NCBI GenBank assembly: GCA_030432565.1
Contig: JAUIGV010000010.1
Location: 122,854-186,853 of the forward strand
DNA: 64,000 nt
From: Verrucomicrobiia bacterium
Lineage (GTDB): Bacteria; Verrucomicrobiota; Verrucomicrobiia; Verrucomicrobiales; Akkermansiaceae
Reading direction: 5' to 3'
In this document: positions 38,797 to 47,303 of the stretch, piece by piece
Layout of the letters: each line of letters opens with the position of its first letter
How positions within the stretch are numbered: the stretch's first letter is position 1
The notes under the pieces: generated by a model
Databases searched by the model: none
What the model was told of the DNA's origin: nothing
Seen by the model: the letters and a program-made list of their open reading frames with translations, nothing else
Translations under genes and position numbers: made by a program

Positions 38797-40824
38797 GTGT
38801 TTCGAAATGCCATCATCACCGCCCTCGCCTGCCTCACCTTCGTGTCGTGTGAGCGCAGATCGGACGTCGAAATCGCGAATGAGGAAAACATCCTCATCGT
38901 TGGAAACAGCGGCGAGCCCAAAGGCCTCGACCCTCACCTTGTTTCCGGAGTCCTCGAGTCCAACATCATCCGTGCGCTCTTCGAAGGTCTTTGTGTCGAA
39001 GACCCAGAACTGAACAACGAATCGAGACCCGGGGTTGCCAAAACCTGGGCACCCACCGAGGGCTCCAACTTCACAGAATGGATTTTCAATCTCAATCCTG
39101 ACGCGAAATGGTCCGATGGAGTCCCGGTGACCGCCAATGATTTTGTCTTTTCCTACAAACGCCTCCTTTCGCCCGACCCGGATTGGCCGGCCGAGTATGC
39201 CGAAATGCTCTACTTCCTTAAAAACGGAGAAGCCTATCATCGAAGTTACTTCGGCCAGATCCTCTGCGGAAATGACCCTGACTTCCCCCTCGACTGGGAA
39301 ATTCTCAAGGAGGCCAACTTCAAGGGAGAACGATCTCTCAAGCTCTCCAATTTCGAAGGCAAGTCTTTTGATGATCTTGAGGAGATCGATTTAAAACGGC
39401 TAAAGCCTTACCTCGAGAACGGGGAGTCCATCGACCTTAGCAGGATTACCGCCGAAAAGGTGAACCTCGAAAAACTCTCTGCAAAGGAGCGCCGGATTTT
39501 CGTTAATGCCAAGGGAATCGACAAGCTTACAAAAGATCAGCTGAAATTCCTAAAGACCGACACCGCCTTGTTGGACTGGACCGACAAGGTTCCAGAAGAA
39601 GTGCGCCAACTGGTCCTCGATCGAATCATTGCCCATCGTGAGGCAGGAAAGCCCAACCTCTGGGATAAGGCGCAAGTCGGAGTCACTGCGATCGATGATT
39701 TCACTTTGAAAATTAATCTTCGCGGCCCCATTCCTTTCCTTCCCGAAATCACCAAACACTATACTTGGTATCCCGTGCCAAAACATATCGTCCTGCGCCA
39801 CGGCGAGATTAACACCGCCTATTCCTCGCCATGGACCAGACCCGGCAACATCGTGTCAAACGGTGCCTTCCAACTGAAAACCTGGCGCACCAATCACTTC
39901 CTCGAGCTCGAAAGAAATCCCCACTACTGGGACTACAACAAAGTCTCTCTCGATGGCATCCGCTACCTTCCGGTCAAGAATTACTACACCGAGACCCGCA
40001 TGTTTGGAGACGGTCAACTCCACCTCACCTACACCGTGCCCGCCGAACTCATCCCAATGGCCAAGGAAAAGTATCCCGACCAACTTCGTCAGGAACCCTA
40101 CGTCGGCGTGCGCTTCCTCCGCGTCAACACCCGAAACAAGCCGCTCGACAACCCGAAAGTCCGCCGGGCCTTCGCCCTCGCCATCGATCAACAGGCGATC
40201 TGCGAAAAAATTCTTCAGGGAGGACAAAAGCCCGCTTCCGGAATCGTCCCACCTTTCGGAAAATACAAGCCGCCCGGCGTGATCCATTTTGATCCCGAAA
40301 AGGCCAAGGCCCTCCTTGCCGAGTCCGGCTACAAATCAACCTCCTCATTTCCCGATATCAGCCTTCTCACCACCAACTCCGAATCAGGCCTTCGGGAGGC
40401 CGAAGCCCTTCAGGCAATGTGGCAGGAACATCTCGGAATCAAGGTCCGGATCATGCAACGCGAATGGACCACCTACCTGCAGAAGCAATATGATTCCGAC
40501 TACGACATTTGTGTTGCCGGCTGGATCGGCGACTACCTCGACCCCACCACTTTCCTCGAAATGTGGATCACCGATGGCGGCAACAACAATACGGGTTGGG
40601 GGTCGAAGAAATTTGAGGATCTCCTCGCGAAAGCCGAGAATACCGCCGACCTCGAGGTCCGCATGGACCTTCTTTCCCAAGCCGATCGAACCATCCTGGA
40701 GGACACTCCGGTTCTCCCCATCTACTGGTATACCACCAATTATCTGATCCGCCCCGAGGTAAAGGGATGGAACCCACTCCTCTTGAACAACCACCCGTTC
40801 AAGTTCGTGAAGATCGAAAAGTAA
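38797..40824 (+). CDS. Family-5 peptide-binding lipoprotein (OppA-like) with internal insertion
   Basis: A 675-residue periplasmic binding lipoprotein, first gene of the right transporter. A GTG start at 38797 is supported by AAGG seven bases upstream; the signal peptide MFRNAIITALACLTFVSC ends at Cys18. OppA features: GNSGEPKGLDPHLVSGV, AKTWAPTEGSNFTEWIFNLN, ARWSDG-like KWSDGVPVTANDFVFSYKR and RRAFALAIDQQAIC. Between residues about 155 and 290 there is an extra Leu/Lys-rich segment (LKLSNFEGKSFDDLEEIDLK and on) absent from ordinary OppA, before the family sequence resumes at GVTAIDDFTLKINL. Permeases follow 12 and 6 bases apart. Substrate is presumably oligopeptides. Confidence 0.9.
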   Translation: MFRNAIITALACLTFVSCERRSDVEIANEENILIVGNSGEPKGLDPHLVSGVLESNIIRALFEGLCVEDPELNNESRPGVAKTWAPTEGSNFTEWIFNLNPDAKWSDGVPVTANDFVFSYKRLLSPDPDWPAEYAEMLYFLKNGEAYHRSYFGQILCGNDPDFPLDWEILKEANFKGERSLKLSNFEGKSFDDLEEIDLKRLKPYLENGESIDLSRITAEKVNLEKLSAKERRIFVNAKGIDKLTKDQLKFLKTDTALLDWTDKVPEEVRQLVLDRIIAHREAGKPNLWDKAQVGVTAIDDFTLKINLRGPIPFLPEITKHYTWYPVPKHIVLRHGEINTAYSSPWTRPGNIVSNGAFQLKTWRTNHFLELERNPHYWDYNKVSLDGIRYLPVKNYYTETRMFGDGQLHLTYTVPAELIPMAKEKYPDQLRQEPYVGVRFLRVNTRNKPLDNPKVRRAFALAIDQQAICEKILQGGQKPASGIVPPFGKYKPPGVIHFDPEKAKALLAESGYKSTSSFPDISLLTTNSESGLREAEALQAMWQEHLGIKVRIMQREWTTYLQKQYDSDYDICVAGWIGDYLDPTTFLEMWITDGGNNNTGWGSKKFEDLLAKAENTADLEVRMDLLSQADRTILEDTPVLPIYWYTTNYLIRPEVKGWNPLLLNNHPFKFVKIEK

Positions 40825-40836
40825 CACTTCCCTCAA

Positions 40837-41757
40837 ATGCTGAAAGTCATCCTATCCCGAGTGATTCAGACCATCGTCGTGGTCTTCTTCCTGATCACTT
40901 TTGTCTTCTTCGCCGTCCGGGCGATTCCCGGTAATCCGTTCGCTGGTGAGAAAGCGCTCGCACCAGAGGAGCAGGCAGCTCTTGAGCGCCAATACGGGCT
41001 CGATAAGCCCGTTCCCGTCCAATATTACAACTACCTCAAAAACATTTTCACCAAGGGTGATTTTGGAGACTCCTCTGCAATGAAGGGGCGTCAGGTCTCG
41101 ACTCTCATCGCCGAATCATTCCCGGTCTCACTTAAGCTTGGAATTGTTTCACTCATCCTCGGCATGGGCATTGGCATTCCACTCGGAATCATCGCTGCCC
41201 TTTTCCACAATAAGTGGCAGGACTACACGGCCATGGTCATCGCGATGGCTGGAATCTGTATCGTTGCCTTCGTCCTCGGGCCCATCTTCCAGCTCTCCAT
41301 TGCGCGCCCCCTTTCATTCCTGAACGTCGCCGGCTGGAGTCGAACATCCGATATCATCCTCCCGGCCATCACGCTCTGCTTCGGGGTAGCCGCCTACCTT
41401 GCCCGCCTTACCCGCGGCGGCATGCTCGATGTCCTCTCGCAGGATTACATTCGCACGGCCCGCGCAAAAGGAGTGCCCACTCTCCAGATCATTACCAAGC
41501 ATGCCTTGCGCCCGGCACTGCAACCGGCCATCACCTATCTTGGGCCAGCCTTCGCAGCGATCATCACCGGCTCATTTGTGGTGGAGAACATTTTCCTCGT
41601 CCCCGGGATGGGCCAGCACTTCGTCCTCGGCATCACCTCAAAGGACTACAACCTCGTTCTCGGACTGGTTCTTTTTTACGGCATCCTCATGGGAATTGCC
41701 AACCTGCTTTCCGACCTCGCTCTCATCTTCATGGATCCCAAACTTCGCAATTCCTGA
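40837..41757 (+). CDS. Peptide ABC transporter permease (OppB/DppB type)
   Basis: A 306-residue inner-membrane permease of normal length, with six helices. It begins with the DppB pattern (LSRVIQTIVVVFFLITFVFF, then AIPGNPFAGE) and has QYGLDKPVPVQYYNYLKN and GDFGDSSAMKGR before helix 2. The coupling loop is QDYIRTARAKGVPTLQIITKHALRPAL and the end is LLSDLALIFMDPKLRN. No insertion, unlike the left-hand homologue. It lies 12 bases after the binding-protein gene and six bases before the second permease. No ATPase gene follows, so it probably docks with the ATPases encoded at 31732-33692. Confidence 0.93.
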   Translation: MLKVILSRVIQTIVVVFFLITFVFFAVRAIPGNPFAGEKALAPEEQAALERQYGLDKPVPVQYYNYLKNIFTKGDFGDSSAMKGRQVSTLIAESFPVSLKLGIVSLILGMGIGIPLGIIAALFHNKWQDYTAMVIAMAGICIVAFVLGPIFQLSIARPLSFLNVAGWSRTSDIILPAITLCFGVAAYLARLTRGGMLDVLSQDYIRTARAKGVPTLQIITKHALRPALQPAITYLGPAFAAIITGSFVVENIFLVPGMGQHFVLGITSKDYNLVLGLVLFYGILMGIANLLSDLALIFMDPKLRNS

Positions 41758-41763
41758 TTTCCC

Positions 41764-42741
41764 ATGTCCACCGCCGCACCTGTCATAAAAAGCGAATCAG
41801 TGGTCGCCGAAAAAGGCTCCAGCCTATGGGCGGATGCCTACGTCCGCCTCAAGAAAAACAAACTCGCCATGCTCGGCGGGATCATTGTCATCCTGATTCT
41901 AATCCTCTGCTTTATTGTCGCCCCCATTCTCGCTGCCTCGGGAATGAATGCCAACGAACAGGACCTTACCAACCGCTTTGCCGGAATCGGAGAAAAAGGG
42001 ATTTTGGGGACAGACCAACTCGGACGTGACCTTTTCATGCGGGTTCTTGAAGGCGGCCAGATATCGCTCCTTGTCGCCATTCTTGCCACCTGCATGACTG
42101 TGACAATCGGAGTCATTTACGGAGGAATTGCAGGATACGTCGGCGGGAAAGTTGGGAACATCATGATGCGAATTGTCGACGGACTCCTCGCGATGCCGTT
42201 CTTGATCATTGTGATCCTGTTTCGCGAAATCATCACCGGACATATCGATGACATCGCCAAGCTTCTAATCGATGACTGGGGTTGGAATGACAACACGGTG
42301 CTTCGATTCGCCAACCTCATTCCGCTCACCATCGCGATCGCCGCCTTCGGGTGGCTTACCATGGGACGCATCGTTCGCTCTGCAGCCGCCTCTCTCTCGA
42401 AACAAGAGTTCGTGGAAGCAGCCCGCTCACTTGGCCTCAGCCACACCCGGATTCTCTTCCGGCATATCGTGCCCAACATGCTGGGACCGGTCATTATTTA
42501 CGCCACCCTTACCATTCCCAGCTTCATTCTTTACGAAGCCACCCTCAGTTTCATCGGACTCGGAATCGAACCACCAAACTCATCCTGGGGTAAATTGATT
42601 CAAGAAGGCGCAAACTATCTTGAAACCAACCTCACTGTTCTTGCGGTCCCTGCGGTTATGTTCTCACTCACCCTCTTCGCCTTTAATTTCCTGGGCGACG
42701 GCCTTCGTGACGCGCTTGACCCCAAAGCCTCCAAAGACTGA
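41764..42741 (+). CDS. Peptide ABC transporter permease (OppC/DppC type)
   Basis: A 325-residue permease, last gene of the right transport operon. It has the OppC N-terminus (LWADAYVRLKKNKLAMLGGI), a first helix (IVILILILCFIVAPIL), then GTDQLGRDLFMRVLEGGQIS, and the coupling loop EFVEAARSLGLSHTRILFRHIVPNM. It ends FNFLGDGLRDALDPKASKD, the standard OppC C-terminus. Length is normal. The stop lies immediately beside a decayed minus-strand membrane-protein gene, so the operon is truncated, or was always short, without its ATPases. Confidence 0.93.
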   Translation: MSTAAPVIKSESVVAEKGSSLWADAYVRLKKNKLAMLGGIIVILILILCFIVAPILAASGMNANEQDLTNRFAGIGEKGILGTDQLGRDLFMRVLEGGQISLLVAILATCMTVTIGVIYGGIAGYVGGKVGNIMMRIVDGLLAMPFLIIVILFREIITGHIDDIAKLLIDDWGWNDNTVLRFANLIPLTIAIAAFGWLTMGRIVRSAAASLSKQEFVEAARSLGLSHTRILFRHIVPNMLGPVIIYATLTIPSFILYEATLSFIGLGIEPPNSSWGKLIQEGANYLETNLTVLAVPAVMFSLTLFAFNFLGDGLRDALDPKASKD

Positions 42742-42744
42742 TCT

Positions 42745-43309
42745 CGCAAGGGCATCTGGCAAACCAGATAATCCCCGAATGGAATCAGGCCATTGTAAAT
42801 CATGTGGAGAACAATGCTCGACTTGACCGAGCCCGTTCGCCAGGTCAGCCAGCAACAGGGCGGACCAAAAACACCCACTGAGATCATTTCCCACGGATCA
42901 TAATAGGTGTGGACCAAGGCAGACAAAACAGAGGAAACCAATACCGCCGGGATCGATGAAATCGCTCTCCAGGCCGACTTGCAGGAGGACCGCTTCGAAT
43001 CACAACAGACACCCACGACAATCTTCCGGCGGGTGGAATCAGTCCCTACAAAAATCCGACCTATCCCGAACCAGGTGCCTACAAGGACGAAGGCTGCCTC
43101 GACTGCCAGATCAAACTTGCCCAAAACAATCCCCAGTCATCGCCGGCCAGCCGATGCAAATCGACGTAAGTCAGATTGAAAATCAATTGTTCTCCCAACA
43201 AGCTGGCATAAAATAAAATCGTTAAAATCGTGGTCGGCCACCACGCGCTCATTATTCTCGGGATCCTTCCTCCCGCCCGCAAGGCCAAGCGAATCGTTAA
43301 ATTGCCCAT
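42745..43309 (-). pseudogene. Decayed CPBP-type intramembrane protease gene
   Basis: No single frame covers this minus-strand stretch, yet its parts look like one membrane protein. An ATG at 43309 (MGNLTIRLALRAGGRIP) opens a frame that ends near 43079. A second frame takes over from about 43124 (LAVEAAFVLVGTWFGIGRIF) and continues through SSVLSALVHTYYDPWEMI and SIVLHMIYNGLIPFGDYLV. SALVH and HMIYN match motifs 2 and 3 of CPBP (Abi) proteases. Motif 1 (EExxxR) is not intact; a PPEDCRG in a third frame near 42980-43035 could be its remnant. The second frame runs past its natural end into the convergent permease gene. A sequencing frameshift is the alternative to true decay. Confidence 0.5.
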
Positions 43310-43323
43310 TCCTCACAACTTCA

Positions 43324-43548
43324 TCAAGACTGTGTCTCCAGCCCCTCCCCATCCACCTTAAGCGCGCACCCAAGCTCCTCGCGTTTCGCCATAGGGGAAA
43401 CTCTCTTCGCATCCTCTCTTATCCCGGCAGGATCGGCCTCTTTCGCACGCCATTGGTAGGAATGACGCCACACCCAGTCCGCAATTGGGGACTTCCCTGT
43501 CGAGGTCATTTCCAGGTTTCGCAATTCTCCCGTTACGAGCCTCCCCAT
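43324..43548 (-). other. Uncertain minus-strand reading frame upstream of the CPBP remnant
   Basis: A 74-codon open frame (MGRLVTGELRNLEMTS ... KVDGEGLETQS) ending 15 bases before the CPBP-like start. It contains VWRHSYQWRAKEAD and REDAKRVSPMAKREELG, which read like genuine polar protein, but I recognise no family and see no ribosome site. It may be the tail of a lost gene or chance. Together with 43549-43641, where I see nothing, it fills the space before the moxR start. Confidence 0.25.
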
Positions 43549-43641
43549 TTGCCGCCCACGATCTTGCGTAGCAAGATATCAGTTTCAAAATCTCCTTTTT
43601 CTTTCTCAAGACGGCCTGATTTTGCCAGAGTCGCTCCAGCG

Positions 43642-44625
43642 ATGGATCCACAGGAACTTCAAAACAAAATATCCGACACAAGTGCATGGGTGGGAACGAT
43701 GCGCAATGAAATGGGCCGCGTCCTCGTTGGTCAGGAAAACCTTGTCAACAAGCTCCTCATTGGACTGCTGAGTAACGGGCATATTCTGCTCGAAGGGGTC
43801 CCCGGATTGGCCAAAACTCTTGCCGTCAAGGCCCTCGCCGGATCCCTTCAGGCTCAGTTCGCCCGAATTCAATTCACCCCGGACCTGCTTCCCGCCGATC
43901 TCCTCGGCACCATGATCTACCATCCGGATCAAAAGACTTTCGCCCCGAAACTCGGGCCCATTTTTGCCAATCTCATTTTGGCGGACGAAGTCAACCGCGC
44001 TCCGGCCAAAGTTCAATCGGCATTGCTTGAAGCCATGCAGGAGCGACAGGTCACCATCGGCGATCAAACCTACGACCTTCCGCGCCCCTTTCTCGTCCTC
44101 GCCACCCAAAATCCAATCGATCAGGAAGGAACCTACTCGCTTCCCGAAGCTCAACTCGACCGTTTCCTTCTCAAGGTCACAGTCGATTACCCAAGCCGGG
44201 AGGAAGAGCTCGATATTTTGGACCGCATGTCATCTTCCAACGCAAACGAAGAGACAAAGCCCGTGACCACGCCGGAAGCGATTGCCACAAGTCGCGAGCT
44301 TATTGATCAAATCTACATCGACTCGGCCGTGCGAGGCTACATCGTGGATCTCGTTCAGGCCACCAGAACTCCCGGCAACTACGAGAGTTCACTCAAAAAC
44401 CTCATCATGGCTGGAGCTTCACCACGAGCCACCATCAACTTTGCCCGGGCCGCTCGCGCCAACGCCTTCCTCCAGGGCCGTGCTTTCGTCACTCCGGCCG
44501 ACGTCAAAGAACTGGCACCGGAAATCCTTCGTCACCGCATCCTGCTTTCCTATGAAGCCGAGGCCGAGAACGTCACGACCGACCAAATCATCGATCGTCT
44601 TATGGGCCGCGTGCCGGTCCCTTAA
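43642..44625 (+). CDS. MoxR-family AAA ATPase
   Basis: A 327-residue AAA+ chaperone-like ATPase. Walker A GVPGLAKT (52-59), Walker B LILADEVNRAPAK (111-123), sensor 1 LATQNPIDQEGTYSLPEAQLDRF split across 152-175, and the C-terminal lid with SPRATINFARAARANAFL. MoxR proteins usually act with DUF58 and von Willebrand-factor proteins encoded directly downstream to insert metals or assemble complexes; here none follows, and the next genes lie on the other strand. ATG 43642 (MDPQELQNKISD) was preferred to upstream in-frame starts, which run through low-quality sequence. Its ribosome site is weak. Confidence 0.9.
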   Translation: MDPQELQNKISDTSAWVGTMRNEMGRVLVGQENLVNKLLIGLLSNGHILLEGVPGLAKTLAVKALAGSLQAQFARIQFTPDLLPADLLGTMIYHPDQKTFAPKLGPIFANLILADEVNRAPAKVQSALLEAMQERQVTIGDQTYDLPRPFLVLATQNPIDQEGTYSLPEAQLDRFLLKVTVDYPSREEELDILDRMSSSNANEETKPVTTPEAIATSRELIDQIYIDSAVRGYIVDLVQATRTPGNYESSLKNLIMAGASPRATINFARAARANAFLQGRAFVTPADVKELAPEILRHRILLSYEAEAENVTTDQIIDRLMGRVPVP

Positions 44626-44648
44626 ACCGGTGATGACTCATCCTTTTT

Positions 44649-44783
44649 TTAAACCTTCATCGCGGCTCCACGCTCAGCCCAAACTTCCTTGGCGAATTTA
44701 TCGTGATCGTAGTTGATTAATACCTCAAGACCCGTGCCTCCTGCTTCGTGTATGCAGTAAAAAATGCAGACAGGGAAATTCAT
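44649..44783 (-). CDS. Possible 44-residue protein downstream of trpG
   Basis: An open frame of 45 codons too short for most callers. ATG 44783 is directly preceded by AGGGGGG, and there is an in-frame stop just upstream, so the start is fixed. The product begins MNFPVCIFYCIHEAGG and continues GLEVLINYDHDKFAKEVWAE to a basic end. It lies 134 bases after trpG on the same strand and could be the last gene of that unit, or the remnant of a larger gene. No family recognised. The rest of 44626-44917 shows only a weak hairpin near 44892-44910 and no other gene. Confidence 0.35.
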   Translation of the reverse strand: MNFPVCIFYCIHEAGGTGLEVLINYDHDKFAKEVWAERGAAMKV

Positions 44784-44917
44784 CCCCCCTGGAGACCAGA
44801 CTTAGATTTTCCTGAGCCTCACCATCCTTCGGCCCCAAGGGACCAGCTCTCAATCAACCTGTAAAAACAAGAAACAGGGCAATCGCTGCAACAAGCCGAA
44901 AACAGGCTTTCAGAATG

Positions 44918-45481
44918 TCAGAGGTCCAGGAAGTTTTGGAGAATTTGCTTTCCGGAATCAGTGAGGATGGACTCCGGATGGAACTGTACGCCATGGACAT
45001 TCAGGTCTCTGTGCTTGAGTCCCATGATAATGCCTTCCTCGGTCCAGGCAGTGACCTCCAGACAATCCGGCAGTGTCTCTTTCTTCACAATCAACGAGTG
45101 GTAGCGGGTCGCTTCAAAAGGATTCGCAAGCCCCTTAAAAACACTCCCTCCCTCGTGATGAATCATCGAGGTCTTACCGTGCATCAGCTCTTTGGCCCGC
45201 ACGACCTCACCTCCATAGACCTGTCCAATCGACTGGTGACCGAGGCACACTCCGAAAATGGGAATCTCCCCGCCGAAGGATTCGATGACTTCACAGGAAA
45301 TTCCGGCCTCATTCGGAGTGCAGGGACCCGGCGACACACAGATCCGCGTCGGCTTGAGATCGCGGAGTTCATCCACAGTCACAACATCATTGCGAAGGAC
45401 TTTCATCTCGGCCCCAAGTTCGCCAAAGTACTGGACGAGATTGTAGGTGAACGAATCGTAGTTATCGATAACGACTAGCAT
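44918..45481 (-). CDS. trpG: Anthranilate synthase / aminodeoxychorismate synthase glutamine amidotransferase
   Basis: Class I glutamine amidotransferase that supplies ammonia to TrpE (and possibly PabB), 187 residues. The triad is Cys79 ([11 protein letters not shown]), His168 and Glu170 (QFHPESI), with the oxyanion segment [11 protein letters not shown]. The start [19 protein letters not shown] is standard. The ATG overlaps the 3' end of the DUF2007 gene by seven bases, and trpE lies upstream of that, making a trpE-DUF2007-trpG unit. No other trp genes are in the window. TrpG and PabA cannot be separated by sequence; the linkage to trpE favours anthranilate synthase. Confidence 0.93.
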   Translation of the reverse strand: MLVVIDNYDSFTYNLVQYFGELGAEMKVLRNDVVTVDELRDLKPTRICVSPGPCTPNEAGISCEVIESFGGEIPIFGVCLGHQSIGQVYGGEVVRAKELMHGKTSMIHHEGGSVFKGLANPFEATRYHSLIVKKETLPDCLEVTAWTEEGIIMGLKHRDLNVHGVQFHPESILTDSGKQILQNFLDL

Positions 45482-45804
45482 GGCTTCGGTGATTCAAGTT
45501 GAGTTTGGCAGGCAAAGCACTCTGCAAAATTGGCAGGATTATTCTCGCCGCATTCCGGACAGGACAAATCCTCTCCCGGATGGGTCTTTTCAGCTTCAAG
45601 GGCCTGATGAACGATCGACCACGCCTCCTCGTAATCCTCGTCATTCATCACACAGAGGTTGGGATAAAACTCGGGGATCGGGATTTCGACCACCCCGTGG
45701 ACCAAGTGCTCATTCCTCAACATCGTCGGGATCCCAGCCGCTTCGACAAGGTCGCGGAAATGATTCACCCGGATAAATTCGTGATGTCGGTAAACCTCTC
45801 TCAT
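45475..45804 (-). CDS. DUF2007 protein with C-terminal zinc ribbon
   Basis: A 109-residue soluble protein. The N-terminal 70 residues follow the DUF2007 (putative signal-transducing protein) pattern: [31 protein letters not shown], then [14 protein letters not shown]. The C-terminus holds a CxxC...CxxC ribbon ([14 protein letters not shown], then CFACQTQ). DUF2007 proteins resemble the GlnB fold and have no assigned partner. It is wedged between trpE (stop overlaps this ATG) and trpG (ATG overlaps this stop by seven bases), so it is translated with both anthranilate synthase subunits. A role in regulating that enzyme is suggested only by position. Confidence 0.85.
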   Translation of the reverse strand: MREVYRHHEFIRVNHFRDLVEAAGIPTMLRNEHLVHGVVEIPIPEFYPNLCVMNDEDYEEAWSIVHQALEAEKTHPGEDLSCPECGENNPANFAECFACQTQLESPKPC

Positions 45805-47303
45805 GGCTTGGCTAGAGTTTTGGCCAATCCAACCGCCCGCATCATGGCAGCCGCCTTATTTACCGTTTCGTTGTATTCATAGGTCGGATCACTGTCCGCA
45901 ACCACGCCCGCTCCAGCCTGAATGTAAACCTTGTCGTCTTTCAAAACACAGGTTCTCAAAGCGATACAGGAATCGTGATTTCCATCCCAGCCGAAATAGC
46001 CAACGGCACCGGAGTAGGTCCCGCGCTTGTTTTTCTCGAGAGAATTGATGATTTGCATTGCCCGAATCTTGGGGGCTCCGCTCACCGTCCCCGCCGGAAA
46101 AGTACTACGCAAAACATCGTACGAAGAATGCTCGGGAGCAAGTCGTCCGCTGACATTCGACACGATGTGCATCACGTGACTGTAGCGCTCCACAATCATC
46201 TGGTCATCCACGCTGACTGAGCCAGCTTCCGAGATCCGTCCAACATCGTTGCGAGCCAGATCGATCAACATGACATGCTCCGCACATTCCTTTTCGTCCG
46301 CCAAAAGATCCGCTGCCAAGGCATCATCTTCTTCGGGAGTCTTGCCTCTCCAGCGCGTGCCCGCGATCGGCCTGATATCAATGCGTCCGTCAACGGCACG
46401 AACGTGAACCTCGGGAGAACTCCCCACTAGGGAAAACTCCGGCGTCTCGTATACGAACATGTATGGTGAAGGATTGATGTGCCTGAGCGCCCGATAAAGG
46501 TCGATGTTGCAGCCCTCGAAGTCAGCCTCGAAACGTTGGCTCGGCACGACTTGAAAGGCATCGCCGGCCGCGATGTATTCTTTCGCCTTTAAGACCATCT
46601 CCTCATACTCGGCCTGGGTCGTGTTGCTTCGCGGAGACGGAGCTTCGACTTCGGCAAGGCCGTTGAGAGGAGAAACATGGAGAGGCCGGTCCAGCATTCC
46701 AATCACCGCTCCGATCCGGCCAACCGCGAGCGCGTAAGCCTCCTCAACCGATGACGCTTCATCGAGCATGGCATTTGCCACCACGAGAAGACGCCGCAGC
46801 TTGTGATCAAAGACAACCAGCGTGTCAGCGAGAAAGAAAATCGATTCCGGAAGCCCCAAATCGTCAGGCGGACACTCGGAAATTGTCGGTTCAAATTGCC
46901 GGGCGGCATCGTAACCGACATAGCCAACCGCTCCCCCAAAGAAGGGCGGGGCATCGCCATGGGTAACCGGCTTGTATCCGGCCATCAAACGCTGCACCTC
47001 ATCGAGGACATCGCCCTCGCGCTTTCGCTTCTCGACCGCACCCCCTCGCTCTATGGTCACCTCATCGCCTCGTGATGTAAAAACCCAACGTGGCTGGCTG
47101 CCCACAATCGACCATCGTCCGCTCGCATCGGTACTCTCCGCGCTCTCAAAGAGGAAGGCATTCCTGCCATCGCGGAGCTTTAAAAAGGCAGAGACCGGAG
47201 TCTCGAAGTCAGCAGCAAGCTGAGCATAGACAGGCACGACATTCCCGGCCTGCGCTAGCTCAACAAACTCCTCGGCACTTGGCTTGACTGGAACCTGATT
47301 CAC
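45801..47303 (-). CDS. trpE: Anthranilate synthase component I
   Basis: Converts chorismate and ammonia to anthranilate, first step of tryptophan synthesis, 500 residues. N-terminal regulatory elements FEEF-like SAEEFVELAQAGNVVPVYA and TPVSAFLKL are followed by LLES-like FLFESAES, the tryptophan-binding site for feedback. The catalytic core has INPSPYMFVYE, RPIAGTRWRG, EKECAEHVMLIDLARNDVGR, FPAGTVSGAPKIRAM and GAGVVADSDP. The start is GTG 47303; its first two bases overlap the TGA of a possible 24-codon frame. The 3' end overlaps the DUF2007 start (ATGA). walJ lies 45 bases upstream on the same strand, so the transcript may begin before walJ. Confidence 0.93.
   Translation of the reverse strand: MNQVPVKPSAEEFVELAQAGNVVPVYAQLAADFETPVSAFLKLRDGRNAFLFESAESTDASGRWSIVGSQPRWVFTSRGDEVTIERGGAVEKRKREGDVLDEVQRLMAGYKPVTHGDAPPFFGGAVGYVGYDAARQFEPTISECPPDDLGLPESIFFLADTLVVFDHKLRRLLVVANAMLDEASSVEEAYALAVGRIGAVIGMLDRPLHVSPLNGLAEVEAPSPRSNTTQAEYEEMVLKAKEYIAAGDAFQVVPSQRFEADFEGCNIDLYRALRHINPSPYMFVYETPEFSLVGSSPEVHVRAVDGRIDIRPIAGTRWRGKTPEEDDALAADLLADEKECAEHVMLIDLARNDVGRISEAGSVSVDDQMIVERYSHVMHIVSNVSGRLAPEHSSYDVLRSTFPAGTVSGAPKIRAMQIINSLEKNKRGTYSGAVGYFGWDGNHDSCIALRTCVLKDDKVYIQAGAGVVADSDPTYEYNETVNKAAAMMRAVGLAKTLAKP

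Noticed and set aside
42755..42775. ATCTGG-CAAA-CCAGAT hairpin after the right permease as a terminator
   Set aside because: No T-run follows and it lies inside the decayed protease coding sequence.
44915..45478. 187-codon plus-strand frame opposite trpG
   Set aside because: Nearly the same span as trpG; the minus strand has the complete catalytic triad.
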